The notes under the pieces: generated by a model | The model's database searches: none | What the model saw: the letters and a program-made list of their open reading frames with translations, nothing else | What the model was told of the DNA's origin: nothing | In this document: piece by piece, positions 11,369-21,895 of the stretch | How the letters are laid out: each line of letters starts with the position of its first letter | Position numbering within the stretch: the stretch's first letter is position 1 | Translations under genes and position numbers: made by a program | NCBI GenBank assembly: GCA_009767595.1 | Contig: VSDK01007359.1 | Span: forward strand, 1 to 64,000 | DNA from: Symbiodinium kawagutii | Lineage: Eukaryota; Sar; Dinophyceae; Suessiales; Symbiodiniaceae | DNA: 64,000 bases | Direction: 5' to 3'

Positions 11369-11420
11369 CTTCTATAATATTTGTATCAATCAACCACCTA
11401 TCAACTAATTGATGAATGTG
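11166..11420. repeat. Left arm of a long inverted repeat
   Basis: This arm contains AATATGTGATTAAGCTTAGTC, CCACCAGCAATCACTTT and GTATGTATCTATC followed by (TTGA)n. The same order recurs in reverse complement at 12180-12510. Divergence of perhaps 15-20 percent by eye shows that it is not recent. Confidence 0.8.
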
Positions 11421-11517
11421 TTGATTAGGCAACGAAATGGAAAATATATACATATGGAAAATTAAATGATTGATGTATGTTGATTGATCTATTGATTGAT
11501 TGATTTATTGCTCGATG

Positions 11518-11548
<31 letters not shown>

Positions 11549-11826
11549 AAATCTGTATCAATGAACCACCTATCAATTGATTCATGTACGCGTTGACAAA
11601 ACAACGAATTGCAAAATATATACATATGCAAAATGAATTGGTTGATGTATATTGATTGATTGATTGATTGATTGATAAATATGTATCAATGAACCACCTA
11701 TCAATTGATTCATCTATGCGTTGATGAAACAACGAAGTGTAAAATATATACGTATGCAAGATAAATTGATTGATGTATATTGATTGATCTATTGACTGAT
11801 TGATTTATTGCTCGATTGATTGATTG

Positions 11827-11863
<37 letters not shown>

Positions 11864-11925
11864 ATGATTTATTGATTGCTTGATATATCATATATGTGTA
11901 TATATATATATAAACAGAATATTAT
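11421..11925. repeat. Higher-order (TTGA)n repeats
   Basis: Three units of roughly 145 bases each combine (TTGA)n with GTATCAATGAACCACCTATC, CGTTGA and AAAATATATACATATG. They lie inside the long inverted repeat, between its left arm and the exon. Confidence 0.85.
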
Positions 11926-11981
11926 ATGTACGGTGACTGTATGTGTTAATTTTGCCCTTCACCACGACCCAGCCGTTCATC

Positions 11982-12073
11982 CTGACGGGGCGCCTGAGCC
12001 ACCCACCACCACTGCGCCCTTGAAGGTGCTGGTCCCCGCTGAGGCGTAGGTGGCACCCACGGCGAAGGTCTTC
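11982..12073 (-). CDS. Exon with T-F-x-V-G-A motif
   Basis: Sense reads a TCTAAG/G acceptor, then KTFAVGATYASAGTSTFKG, AVVVGGSGAPS, then a CAG/GATGAA boundary that would be a GA donor. It is a paralogue of the exon at 1510-1600. It lies near the centre of a 1.3 kb inverted repeat whose arms occupy both neighbouring introns. Confidence 0.65.
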
Positions 12074-12179
12074 CTTAGAGGCGAAAAATCACCTGCCGGC
12101 GTCCTGAACCAAGGACTGGTTCATAGTCACTATGATTATTTGCAGTTGATTGTTACATATCTTAGGTGTTACAACATAT

Positions 12180-12284
12180 AGTTGATTGATCATAGTTCAT
12201 AGCAACCACTATTTGTTGATAGGTGGTTCATTGATACATATATGATAGAAGTCAATCAATCAATATTATAGAAATTTAAAGAAG

Positions 12285-12335
<51 letters not shown>

Positions 12336-12510
12336 GATAGATACATACTTATATGATATATTAATTAATTGATTCCGGTATAAAGTGATTGCTGGTGGAA
12401 TGAAGGGCCAATGGTGCTTCATAGTGATTAAGCTTAATCACATATTGATTATTGATTATTGATAGTGAGCTAATAGCGATTAGTAGTGATTCATGATGGT
12501 TAATGGTGAT
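12180..12510. repeat. Right arm of the long inverted repeat
   Basis: This is the reverse complement of 11166-11420: (TCAA)n, GATAGATACATAC, AAAGTGATTGCTGGTGG and ATTAAGCTTAATCACATATT. With the left arm it could form a stem of over 200 base pairs around the exon. Confidence 0.8.
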
Positions 12511-12597
12511 TGACAATGGTGAAGCCCTTCAGTGCCCACTTCTCAAGCCAGGACGCCAGGGGTCACCCAAAACCATGGCTAATAAATGTTAATCTAG

Positions 12598-12697
12598 CTG
12601 GTGGTTGAACCACCCCTACGGAAAATATGCTTGTCAACTAACCATTTGTTAACAATTGCTGAGGAAAATAGATGATGTCTATCAAACCACCAACCAG
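12598..12697. mobile_element. Family A element, diverged
   Basis: CTGGTGGTTGAACCACCCC at the left and TCAAACCACCAACCAG at the right with the family A core AACCATTTGTTAACAATTGCT. It lies in intronic sequence. A partial family E sequence (AGTATCCCCCAAAAGCC) follows at about 12965-13035. Confidence 0.65.
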
Positions 12698-13235
12698 TGA
12701 GAATAGCGGGATTGTAAACAATAATCATGGATATGCCAACTCTCACGGGTGATTTATACCTAGAAATAGTTTCCAAACTGGGTGATTTGGAGGGGCCCCT
12801 ATCACTTGAGAAACCACCCTGTTGATTTAAATCACGATTGGTAATCAACCACCCTCCACCTTGAAAGTGGTTTTGAGGATGGTTGGTTACAAATCATATC
12901 TCCGCCCTGCATTTTTCTTGTTTTCATGGTATTGTTTGTTCATGTTTTCATGTTGATTAATGGAAAGTATCCCCCAAAAGCCAACTGGTTTCCCAATAAA
13001 ATTGCACCCCCAATTCATAAACCCAGGGTTTAATCCTGCCAGCCATTAATTACCCGTAGTTCGTTTTTGGAGTTGATTGGGATTTGCAATCCAGGATTAA
13101 CTATCAGTTGACTATCAACCTAGTTTAGCTTGACTATCAGTTGACTATCAACTAGGGGGTTGACTGTCAACCGTTTACCTTACCTGGGGTTGACTATCAG
13201 TTCTAGCGGGAGCCCAACTTGTGCTGGGCGCCCAC

Positions 13236-13279
13236 CTGACGGCCCATCTTCCGCGGCCCTTCATCCCCACTCCTTTGCG
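13236..13279 (-). CDS. Possible micro-exon
   Basis: In a GC-rich island (13205-13310) the sense strand has a GGGCAG acceptor, RKGVGMKGRGRWAV, and a CAG/GTGGGC donor. All three frames are nearly open, so the frame is unproven. Family D follows immediately to the right. Confidence 0.3.
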
Positions 13280-13324
13280 CTGCCCGTCCGCGCCCGTATG
13301 ACCACAAATATTGGTTAACGATGG

Positions 13325-13445
13325 CTACAAGGTGGGCCAGAAACCACTTAGAAGTTGGTTTATAACTCATCTAACTAGGGTGATTTCTACCAGTTGTAAG
13401 GGTTATAACCCAACTTAGTTCAGTGGTTGGGGGCCCACCTTGTAA
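13325..13445. mobile_element. Family D inverted-repeat element
   Basis: CTACAAGGTGGGCC at the left and GGGGGCCCACCTTGTA at the right, with the interior TTATAACTCATCTAACTAGGG. The termini give a GT donor and a TTGTA(G) acceptor on either strand. Confidence 0.8.
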
Positions 13446-13798
13446 CAATGGCTAGTAATGGTCAATATTGGTTGATAATAATTCCAAAGTGAACTAAAAA
13501 TGGTTGGCAAGGTGAGATTCACAATAATTCATTAGCAACACCCGCCGTAAATCATCACTCCTTTCCCTCGAAATCGGGTTGCTACGTTGATATCCACTTG
13601 CCACGATTTAATACCAACATACATTGAAAGTGAAAGCCAGCGGCAGCAACAACATGTATCAACCACTTATCCCAATGCCGCCCCAAGATTACCATGGGCC
13701 AATGAAGAACCATCCGTTTCACCAATTCTAAGCATGAAAAAAGCTGGTGTTGCAGCATGATTTTCCAGAGGCGCAGCACTGGATCTGCCCCTACTTAC

Positions 13799-13906
13799 AC
13801 GCCGAGGCGCGAATCTGCCACAACGACGTCTCCATTGAGGTTGATGGTGCCCGTGCCCGTTGCGAAGTTGGAAGCGCTGATCGTGGTGTCGCCCCGGATC
13901 GTGACA
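13799..13906 (-). CDS. Exon with G-T-G-T-I-N-L-N-G motif
   Basis: Sense reads a CGCTCAG/T acceptor, then VTIRGDTTISASNFATGTGT and INLNGDVVVADSRLG, then a perfect GTAAGT donor. Its 108 bases are a multiple of three, with one base before and two after whole codons, so it could be duplicated or skipped without a frameshift. It is the clearest member of the motif series with 2496-2577 and 4286-4358, and third positions are G/C-rich. Confidence 0.75.
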
Positions 13907-14142
13907 CTGAGCGAGTGATGATTTCGATGGCAACTGGTTGAAGAACCAATGGTTTAAATATGTGGTTCATAGTGGTTAAAAGATGTTAGTTAATAGTGGT
14001 TGATAGTGGTCAAGAGTGGTTCATGGTCGTGTATTTTCTGGTTAGTAGGCGTTCAGAGTGCTGTTTTTCAATTTGCTTCTTAATCCAGGGCTGTTCCCGG
14101 ACACGGCTAGTCAGCTAAAGCGTGCTAAGAGCACAACAGTGG

Positions 14143-14560
14143 CTAATAGTGGTTAACCATGGTGAGCAATGATGGTTTATTGTGGTTGATGATGGTTGAG
14201 TATGCTTTATTGTGGTTGGTGATGGTTGATGATGGGGTAATGCTGGCTAATGAATGTCTGTTAATGATGACTAATGATGGTTGATGAATGGTGATGATGG
14301 TTAATGATGTTCGATACTGGTTTATGATGGGGTAATGATGGCTGATGATGGTTGGCAATTGGGTGATGACGGGTAATGTTGGCGAATGACAGTTAGAATG
14401 TATATAATGATTGATTGTTCGAGATGGATGATAATTAATGATTATTGGTAATGATAGTTTGTGACTATTGATAATAAATGATAACTAATGATTGATAGAA
14501 GGTTGATGATTTGCAATGATGGCTGGGTAATGATAACTAATGATGGCGAATGATGGGCAG
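14143..14560. repeat. TGATGGTTGATGATGG repeat tract
   Basis: Degenerate TGGTTGATGATGG, GGGTAATGATGG and ATAACTAATGATTG units. It is the G/T-rich side of the intron that follows (plus coordinates) the exon at 13799-13906. Confidence 0.7.
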
Positions 14561-14669
14561 TGATGGTCAAGAATCGGAGTGATGATGACCAACAGAAACC
14601 AATAGAGATCAGGATAAGGAATAATGATCAGTTAGGGTTCCTTTCTCACCTGATCTCACCTGGACTTAC

Positions 14670-14711
14670 CAAGATCCTTGGCAAGCGAAGGCGGATGCCT
14701 ACGGCGGATGC
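14670..14711 (-). CDS. Micro-exon (42 bases)
   Basis: Sense reads a TTGTAG acceptor, then ASAVGIRLRLPRIL, then a GTAAGT donor, with whole codons at both ends. The acceptor and the first 12 bases are tandemly duplicated (CGTAGGCATCCGC), so an alternative acceptor 12 bases downstream is possible. The donor match is perfect. Confidence 0.45.
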
Positions 14712-15010
14712 CTACAACAGCGATGAATTTCTGGAGCTGTCCAGGCGAACCCTGTCAAGCAGTAGCCGCTTGACACACTGACGAAGAAAAGCGGGCGTTA
14801 ATTGTTGCAAGCTGACACCTGGCAATTGAATATTTAATGGGGATTACTATAGGTGATGAAAAAATAGGGCTAAAATAGGGATATACAATAGGGTTAAATA
14901 GGCATAAAAACCCGTATATGAGGGTAGCTCTTACAATTTAACAGGGAAGCGTAAAGGTATGGTTTGTTTATCACCCGTAGTTGTTGGCCTTCAACGTGGT
15001 TCTTAAAATG

Positions 15011-15211
15011 GGGGGGTTCTCAAAATAGGGGGACCCCCAAATCATCCAGTTTATTGGACATTGCAACCAGAAAGCACCTATTTTGGGGGTTCCCTAGTTT
15101 GAGAAACGCCCACCTAGGGAAGCGTACAGTTATGTTTTGTTTATTACGTATAAATAGTTTTTTTATTGAATAATTTGGGGGTCCCTATTTTGAGAAACAC
15201 CCAGGTTACTA
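15011..15211. mobile_element. Two family B elements in tandem
   Basis: The first copy, 15011-15112, runs from GGGGGGTTCTCAAAATAGGG to AGTTTGAGAAACGCCCA. A second partial copy ends at about 15211 with CCCTATTTTGAGAAACACCCA. Family B termini are GGTGGTTTCTCAAAATAGGG and the reverse complement. Confidence 0.75.
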
Positions 15212-15247
15212 GCTAACAGCTTAACAGCTACTACTTCTACAGCCCAC

Positions 15248-15297
15248 CCTTTTCGCTCTGGGTTCTCCCAACGTACCGGAGGAGGTGTCGAAATTGC
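15248..15297 (-). CDS. Exon, Gly/Ser/Thr-rich
   Basis: Sense reads a CCTGACAG/GC acceptor, then NFDTSSGTLGEPRAKR, then an AGG/GTGGGC donor. The upstream sequence in the same frame (ESSLTG) is also plausible coding. The 15-base stretch around TTGGGAGA-CCCAG recurs in the block at 23718-23791. Confidence 0.5.
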
Positions 15298-15505
15298 CTG
15301 TCAGGGATGACTCAGCGGCGAGTTATCCCTGGGAATTGCATGGAATGATTATAGGAATAGCATGGAATAAGCATGTGATGTAACATCAATGTGGCCAGTG
15401 GTATCTAACATGGCAATGGAAAATGGCAATTCCGACAGGTAACCCTCTGAAATGCTGGATTATCTAGCCAGATTGTTAGATTGCCAAAAGGTAACTCTAT
15501 GTAGT

Positions 15506-15607
15506 CTGGTTGGTGGTTTCAAGCCCTATGAAAAATATGCTGGTCAACCAACCATTTGTTAATAATTGCTAGAGAAAATTAAAACTGTCATTCAAACCAC
15601 CAATCAG
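15506..15607. mobile_element. Family A inverted-repeat element
   Basis: CTGGTTGGTGGTTTCAAGCCC at the left, TTCAAACCACCAATCAG at the right. It is followed by ATAGCCATGATTGTTGGTGATTATCC, a tail shared with the copy at 18116-18212, suggesting a compound or longer repeat. Confidence 0.75.
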
Positions 15608-16069
15608 TAGATGTAAAACCATGATTGATAGCCATGATTGTTGGTGATTATCCACTATATTTAACATCTATTAACCACTGTTCCTGGTTGTCACCCCAAA
15701 AGTTGGTGATTATCCCCCACACACCATCTAGTAACCACTATTAAAACCATAGATAACCATAGAAAATCCCATGGTTATAACCACCAACCAGCGGTTTGAC
15801 TATGGAGATACCCAGTTTTGCCCCACCAATATGTGCTTCAGCCATGAAGAGACCTCCGAACAACCAGTGGCTGCACGGGAAAACTCGCAGAATCGGGGGT
15901 GAGCAGTTCATAAACCACCAACGGATCTACCATAATAGCGGTTTATTTTGTGTGAGCGGTTTATTCTATGCTGGAGTCAACAAATCTACCATAATAAACA
16001 TGTCAATAATCTACTATGGTTTTTAATCATCTACCATAATTAATAAACTTGGTGACGTACAATTTTATT

Positions 16070-16400
16070 ATGTCACCATTAGTGATCACTAATTTGACTT
16101 ACTGAAGTGTGATCAAATTCACCGCTACTTTCATAACTTTATGAGTAAATCACTTACATAAATTAGTGACTTACATTAATCTTACTTACATAAATTAGTT
16201 ACTTACGTAAATTTATTAGTGATCACTTACCAAAGTGGCAAGTTTAGGGAAGTCAGTGATCACTCACCAATGGATTTGTTAGTTACTTACATAAACGTAT
16301 TAGTAAATCAGTTGCATAAATTAGTGACATACATAAAATTTACTTACATGAATTAGTGACTTACATAAACGTATTCGTGATTCACCGCAACTTACTTCAC
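16070..16400. repeat. TTAGTGACTTACATAAA tandem array
   Basis: About ten copies of a 17-20 base unit, AAATTAGTGACTTACATAA, interleaved with the palindrome AGTGATCACT. It lies directly left of the next exon and matches no other repeat in the window. Confidence 0.8.
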
Positions 16401-16449
16401 CAAACTTTGACGTCCAACTGGAGTCAAATCCACGCGTCCAGGCCGGAGC

Positions 16450-16504
16450 CTGAACTGGCGCTGGCATCAAAGGCCCCTGCCGACAAAGTGATCCCATTGT
16501 CCAC
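16450..16504 (-). CDS. Exon, Gly/Ala/Ser-rich
   Basis: Sense reads an ACCGCCAG acceptor, then VDNGITLSAGAFDASASS, then a TCAG/GCTCCG boundary of GC-donor type. Coding may extend to the right (LRLGYRQ) or to the left (GSGLDAW). Its composition fits the same repetitive surface protein as the exons further left. Confidence 0.5.
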
Positions 16505-17184
16505 CTGGCGGTAGCCCAGCCGTAAGCGCCGTTGCGCAATAAGGAATTCCATGGAGAAGTACCTATTCGTAATGAGAACTGATATGGAGAACCTACTGTT
16601 GATAAGCAATGGTATAACTAGCAATGGATGTTAATGAGCAATGGAGAATAATAGCATAGTGTAAAAGGATGGTTCGGGATGGGAATAAAAGATTTTTGGG
16701 GAAGAACCTGTGGTAATCTATCAGGATGGTACTTTATGGATTGGAGATTTCTGGAGGACAATCAGAATCGAAAGGAATAATTTGGAGAGAATCAAGGAAC
16801 AATCCAGATGTAACCAACAAACAGTGGGGCAACCATCAACCAAATTCATGTTTGACAATGATAAGATATATTAACTTCTATTGGTGCATTGGCTCACTGG
16901 TCATATACATACATGAAATTATGATGGACATAAGAATTGGCTGCGTCGCTTACTGCTTGATATATCCCTACTAGTATGACCTATAGATATCTATAGATTA
17001 CAATGAGTCATGGTCAATGAGCAACTATGTAGTTTATCCCCCTGATTGTTAACCAGTATAGGTCCCTCTACGCAATGCCAATCAAACCACCAAGTAGCCA
17101 TCTCATCAACCATTTCTATTTAGTTTAAGTTGTTTATTTCCATGACTAACCGTTTTCAAAACCCCATCACAATCATCGAGCTAC

Positions 17185-17253
17185 CCGCAGCTCCCGAGCA
17201 AACGCGCATGCGGGACCGAAAGCGTGGGCAAAGTGGTACTGGGAAATCGCAAC
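17185..17253 (-). CDS. Exon (69 bases, whole codons)
   Basis: Sense reads a TTGGTGCAG acceptor, then VAISQYHFAHAFGPACAFA and RELR, then a CGG/GTAGCT donor; exactly 23 codons. Other minus frames and the plus strand are also partly open, so the frame rests on splice sites and composition. No family is recognised. Confidence 0.5.
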
Positions 17254-17782
17254 CTGCACCAAGCCGCTACAGGGTCGCTTTTTTTGCGGCGTCTAGGGGC
17301 TTCTTCCTCAGTGGAATGATTGTAAGGAGAGATCCATGTGGTTGATAAAGTAGTTAATCATAGGTAGTAATTAACCCATAGGTTGATAGCAATTAGTCAC
17401 CAACAACAGTGCTTGATGATGGTTATCTAATGGTAGATCCATTTGTCAATAAGCCACTCCAACAGTTGACCTGCTAGTTGGAGATATGAGGAATGATTTA
17501 TATTTCATCCATCATTACAGTGCTTGATATTACTAATGACCAATTCCTATGCTTACAGTTGCCATGAAATAGCCGGTAACCAGCTGGTTTCTACCGTTGT
17601 TGTTTGGGGTTGGGTACCTACTGCATGGGCAACTGGATGGAAATGCTATGCTTACTAATTTAATAATCAATCAACCCGGGCATTTTGGAACTGATACCTG
17701 CCGTATCGTGGCTAACTAATGGTGGCAACATATGGCAACTAGTGGCTGATCACCATTCAACGTTGCGTTGCGGGTGGGTGAC

Positions 17783-17846
17783 CTGGGATCATGGGGATTC
17801 GATTGATCTCGTCAATGAAAGCCGTGGCAGGAGCCGTTTTGTATGC
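17783..17846 (-). CDS. Exon, unknown protein
   Basis: Sense reads a CGTATTGCAG acceptor, then AYKTAPATAFIDEINRIPMI, then a CCCAG/GTCACC donor; 64 bases. The composition is typical of a folded protein, unlike the repeats around it. Sequence at 17860-17977 is also open (CDMSTVLLGLSWVWCAQV) and may include another exon. Confidence 0.6.
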
Positions 17847-18115
17847 CTGCAATACGCATGAACAATGCGGACTTGTGCACACCAGACCCAGCTGAGGCCG
17901 AGCAAGACTGTTGACATGTCGCAGTGGGAGCGATTGGCCGATGGTAAATTGCGCCCCCTAAAATCAAGGAGGTTCATAAGGTAGCGCGGTAGCGACAGTG
18001 AATGGTTTTTATACCACGGTTGCTAATGATTGGATGCGTAAGTAACCATGGTGAAGCACGGGTGGTAAATCACTAGCCATTGTCTTACTTGACCATTAAC
18101 TACTATATAGTACCG

Positions 18116-18215
18116 CTTGGTGGTTTCAACCCCTATGAAAAATAACCTATCGGTCAACCAACCATGTGTTAACAATTGCTGGGGAAAATTAAAACTGTCA
18201 ATCAAACCACCAATC
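18116..18215. mobile_element. Family A inverted-repeat element
   Basis: CTTGGTGGTTTCAACCCCTATG at the left and AATCAAACCACCAATCA at the right, with the usual core. The tail GCCATGATTGTTGGTGGTTATCC is shared with the copy at 15506-15607. Confidence 0.7.
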
Positions 18216-18490
18216 AATAGATATTAAGCCATGATTGATAGCCATGATTGTTGGTGGTTATCCACTATATTTAACATCTATTAACCACTATTCATGGATA
18301 CAACCCCAAAAGTTGGTGATTATCCCCCCATATCATCTAGCAACCACTATTAAAACCATAGATAATCCTATGGATAACCATAGAAACCCATCATCATCTA
18401 GTAACCACTATTAAAACCAACCACTATTCGATAAATATAAAAAAAACATAGATAACCATAGAAAATCCCATGGATTTTCTAACCACCAAC

Positions 18491-18567
18491 CGGCCCAAGG
18501 TTGTCCCGGAAAAGGCTCACAGAGGCGCGTTTGCGCCAAATCATGTCCGACCAAGGCGGTCGGATTC
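18491..18567 (-). CDS. Exon ending at a family A-like donor
   Basis: Sense reads a GATCACAG/GA acceptor, then IRPPWSDMIWRKRASVSLFR and DNLGP, then a CCG/GTTGGTGGTTAG donor. The intron start GTTGGTGGTT is the family A terminus, which suggests that this intron began as an introner insertion and later grew. 77 bases. No family is recognised. Confidence 0.6.
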
Positions 18568-18697
18568 CTGTGATCCATTCTTTGTTGCTGGTTGCTTTCA
18601 ATGGATGATGGTTGCTCAATGGTTTGTGATGGTTCAGTGGTGGTAGTAATGGTTAACTAATGGCTAGTGGTGGTTGATGATGGTTACCCTCTGTGAA

Positions 18698-18807
18698 CTA
18701 AAATGGCTGGCTGGAAAATACACCATTTTGTCAGAAAAACCCGCTTGGAAATCATCCATTGAGATGGTGGATTTTCCAGCCAGCCATGTTAGTTCACCAG
18801 AGGGCAT
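18698..18807. mobile_element. Single inverted-repeat element (family G)
   Basis: TACCCTCTGTGAACTAAAATGGCTGGCTGGAAAAT-type left arm; the right arm is its reverse complement (ATTTTCCAGCCAGCCAT, GTTAGTTCACCAGAGGG) with about 30-base arms. No second copy was seen in the window. Confidence 0.75.
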
Positions 18808-18990
18808 TTATTTACAAACCATAGCCACCAGTAACATCTAGGAACCATGTCACCAATCCTTGTGGTTTATTGCCACCCCCTGCGTCGCCACTAAGCTGCC
18901 GAAAGAATTCGGTGGTTGAACCCCTAGTGGGGATACCCAACCATCCAGCTGTTCATAAGCACAGGAAATCCGACCAACTAGAGGCCTATA

Positions 18991-19101
18991 ATGGTGGTTT
19001 CTCAAAATAGGGGACCCCCAAAAATGGTTGGTTTATTACTATAAATGACTAGTAATGGATGATTTAGGGGTACCCCTATTTTGAGAAACAGCCATAATGG
19101 C
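18991..19101. mobile_element. Family B element with target-site duplication
   Basis: TGGTTTCTCAAAATAGGGG at the left and TTTTGAGAAACAGCC at the right. Both sides carry ATAATGG, consistent with a 7-base target-site duplication. The span 19110-19970 holds unique and TGATGATGG-like sequence with no supported gene. Confidence 0.8.
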
Positions 19102-19866
19102 CTATAAGGGTACACCATGGCTTTGAATCAACGATCTCTAAATCTTGGGGAGTAGATGCTTGCTTAATGATGTTTAGCCAACATCTGCAACTTTGAAGAT
19201 CCGAATGTCCGTGTTGACAGCTGAGCAAAGACATCTGCTACGAGCTGCTTTGGGTTGTGAGGGAGTTGGTGGTGATTGATTAACGGGTGGAGCTCCTGGC
19301 GCTTGGCCTTCTACAAAGATTTTAACTTGCTGATTAATAGGGTTGAATGACAGGTAAGCAAGTAAAAATCTTCATAGGTTGTACACCTGTCATTTAACCC
19401 TATGAAATCCTATGAATAGGTTGTCTGTTAATAGGTTGTCTGGTTATTTCCTGGTCAAGCATAGGGTTTTTAGCGATCAATCGATCGTCTGTTGGGTTGT
19501 TGGTGGTTTGGGGGGTCCGTTGGTCTGTTTGTGAGTCGGTTTTCGTGGTGGGTTGGTCTGGTCAATATCCCGTAGTATCAACCATCATGAAAGTTTATTA
19601 ATCATCACTAACCATCCTGGACCAGCATGGGCCGTCACTAAGAATCATCCGCTATCATTCATTATGATAATCCATCATTTATGCAACCTAAATCAATCCA
19701 TCATCAACGATCATTAACCATGAGCATTGATTATTCATCATGATCAGTTGTGTTTCTTGGTGTGTGGAAGGGATTGGCATCCACGCCAAAAGACCTGGGT
19801 CCAGCGCAGAATGGGGCGTCTGCGACACAAATGGCTGTTTCCTAGCTTGACTATATGAGCATAATC

Positions 19867-19897
<31 letters not shown>

Positions 19898-19977
19898 GCA
19901 GCAGCGGCAGCATTCCACCCTTCAATGGTTGAAGAAGGAACAGTGACAGTGCCGCAGTGCACTGTCAACAGAACAAC

Positions 19978-20087
19978 CTGAGATTCCCGACAAGTCAGCA
20001 GTTCCCGAAGAGGCCGAACACCAAGCTGTGACATGACTCTGAGGGGGCACCTCGTAGGCAAAGGCGGCAAAGGTGCCAAGGTCTCGG
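19978..20087 (-). CDS. Exon, unknown protein
   Basis: Sense reads a TCACCAG/C acceptor, then RDLGTFAAFAYEVPPQSHV, TAWCSASSGTADLSGIS, then an AG/GTTGTT donor. 110 bases. G-T-F-A and S-S-G-T-A-D-L-S-G recall the repetitive exons to the left. A (CAT)n tract (19862-19900) lies left of it and GTTGGTTATG-type repeats lie right. Confidence 0.65.
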
Positions 20088-20372
20088 CTGGTGACAGGAA
20101 TTGAAGTTGGTTAACGTTGGAGAATGTTGGTTTATTGTGGTTGATTGAAGTTGGTTAGTGTTGGTTGTTGGTCTTTAGTGGCTTGCTGTGGTTGATTGAA
20201 GTTGGCTACTGTTTGGTTAATGTTGGCTTATAGTCGTTTGCTGTGGCTGATGGTGGCTCATAGTGGTTGATGATGGTGAGCTGAGGGTTCTATACAATGC
20301 CGGGATGCTGTTACCATTTTGACAGAATCACAAAACTGTCTGTAGTGGCAACACAATCATGATCAGTGGATA

Positions 20373-20510
20373 CTAATGGCTACCCAGGATTAATAAACCC
20401 CTGGTTGATTAATAGGGGGTATCCCCTAAAAGCCTTGGTTTTCCATTAAAATGGGAACCCCCCTAGTGATCATCAACCAGGGGTTTAGCTTCATCCTGGG
20501 TAGCCATTAG
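20373..20510. mobile_element. Family E inverted-repeat element
   Basis: CTAATGGCTACCCAGGAT at the left and ATCCTGGGTAGCCATTAG at the right, enclosing AAACCCCTGGTTGAT and its complement. The core GTATCCCCTAAAAGCC recurs near 12965, 26440 and 61740. Confidence 0.8.
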
Positions 20511-20898
20511 TGCTTATTTTTGTTGGGTTCTTGATGAGCTCCTCCAGCCACAGTACGATGGTACTGCTTGAAGACACGAAACATTCATTTCACTTCACAT
20601 GAAATCGGACAACTAAACATCTGCTTTATGATTCTACCAGCAACAATAACGGACAACTAATAAAATGCGCAAAATTCTGAGATCCAACCAACAAATCCCA
20701 AGAAAACAACAGGAGATAGACCAACTTGTATCAATCTTCCAAAGTTCAGATACCGTTTGATCTCACATAAGTAGCATACTCATATGATGTCAAATGAGGG
20801 TATGGGGAACCATCCTGACCGTCGGACTCCCCAGCACCAATCCGCTCAGACTCAGACTAATTCGGTACCCATTATATTATATGAACCATGATCACCGC

Positions 20899-21023
20899 CT
20901 GTGTAAGGACGCACGACGAGGGATTCGATCGGAGCAGGGGTGGATGTAAGGACAGAAATGTAATCGACGGCAACTGTGTTCAACAGTTGGTGTGTCAATG
21001 CTGCAGTTTGTGACCCAGGCGTC
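20899..21023 (-). CDS. Exon, unknown protein
   Basis: Sense reads a CCTGTAG/GA acceptor, then TPGSQTAALTHQLLNTVAV, DYISVLTSTPAPIESLVV, then RPYT and an ACAG/GCGGTG boundary (GC donor). 125 bases. Thr/Ser/Val-rich composition suggests an extracellular beta protein. No family is recognised. Confidence 0.65.
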
Positions 21024-21412
21024 CTACAGGTACTTGAACTTGGCAACATAGAATACTCAACCACTTCAATCAACCGTCATCTGGACCACGGCCATCAAAA
21101 TGTTTTGGGCTTTGGGCATTAGTGCTGTTGGCACCCGGCTGGCCATAGCCATACCGGTGTGGCATCATCCCACCGCTATGACGTGGCGATTAAAAAGGGG
21201 ACCCCGCGATACTGTAGCTCGTTCATTCTTTGCAGGGGAACTTGGGAGACAAATTGGCCAACCAAGTTGCAAATCAAAAATCATACTGAGTCAAGTTTCC
21301 AGCATCTCGTTCTATCTCTTGGCTGCTGTTGTGTGCGAGTCCGTTTTGGGGAGGCATTGATCAAAAGCAGTTGGTGCTTGGTGAAAATTGTGTATAGGTG
21401 ATCCAGGGTCAG

Positions 21413-21485
21413 AATGTGTACGTGTCGTTTTGCCCGGCTTGGGCTCAGTGGAAACGAACCCAAAGTCTGGATGCACCATGCCACT
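21413..21485 (-). CDS. Possible exon
   Basis: Sense reads GMVHPDFGFVSTEPKPGKT and TRTHSDPG between a GAAG acceptor and a possible GA donor. Other frames, and the plus strand at 21100-21360, are also open, so this assignment is weak. Confidence 0.35.
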
Positions 21486-21649
21486 TCTCCAATGAGGGGT
21501 TTCAAGGTGTTACCCAGCTTCAGTTTAGAAGATCATCCAACTGGCTCCCGACCTCCCAAATGATCTATAAGCACTACTAGCCATGATTTCGCGGTCATTT
21601 CCCCAAGTACTTATCACTACCAAGCAGTGATACCCCTTATGGCTCTGAC

Positions 21650-21746
21650 CTGGCGGCTGTGCCTTGTAGGTGGTTCCAACACCGCTGTTGTCGGTGACGG
21701 TCATGGTATAGGTGGCGTGGGTGTTGATGAACTTGTACTCCCAAAT
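21650..21746 (-). CDS. Exon, beta-strand-rich
   Basis: Sense reads a TTTCGCCGAG acceptor, then IWEYKFINTHATYTMTVT, DNSGVGTTYKAQPP, then a CCAG/GTCAGA donor. 97 bases, third positions strongly G/C. The alternating hydrophobic/Thr pattern suggests an immunoglobulin-like or similar beta-sandwich surface domain, which is an inference from pattern only. Confidence 0.7.
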
Positions 21747-21816
21747 CTCGGCGAAATTGATGAGAAGTGGTGGCTGAGGCTGGATGATGATGGTAGTCGG
21801 ATGATGCTGGGTGATG

Positions 21817-21819
<3 letters not shown>

Positions 21820-21889
<70 letters not shown>

Positions 21890-21895
21890 GTGGTG
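21820..21895. repeat. (GAT)n microsatellite
   Basis: About 70 bases of uninterrupted GAT followed by GGTGGTGGT, directly right of the exon 21650-21746. Poly-Ser and poly-Asp reading frames over it are artefacts. Confidence 0.95.
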
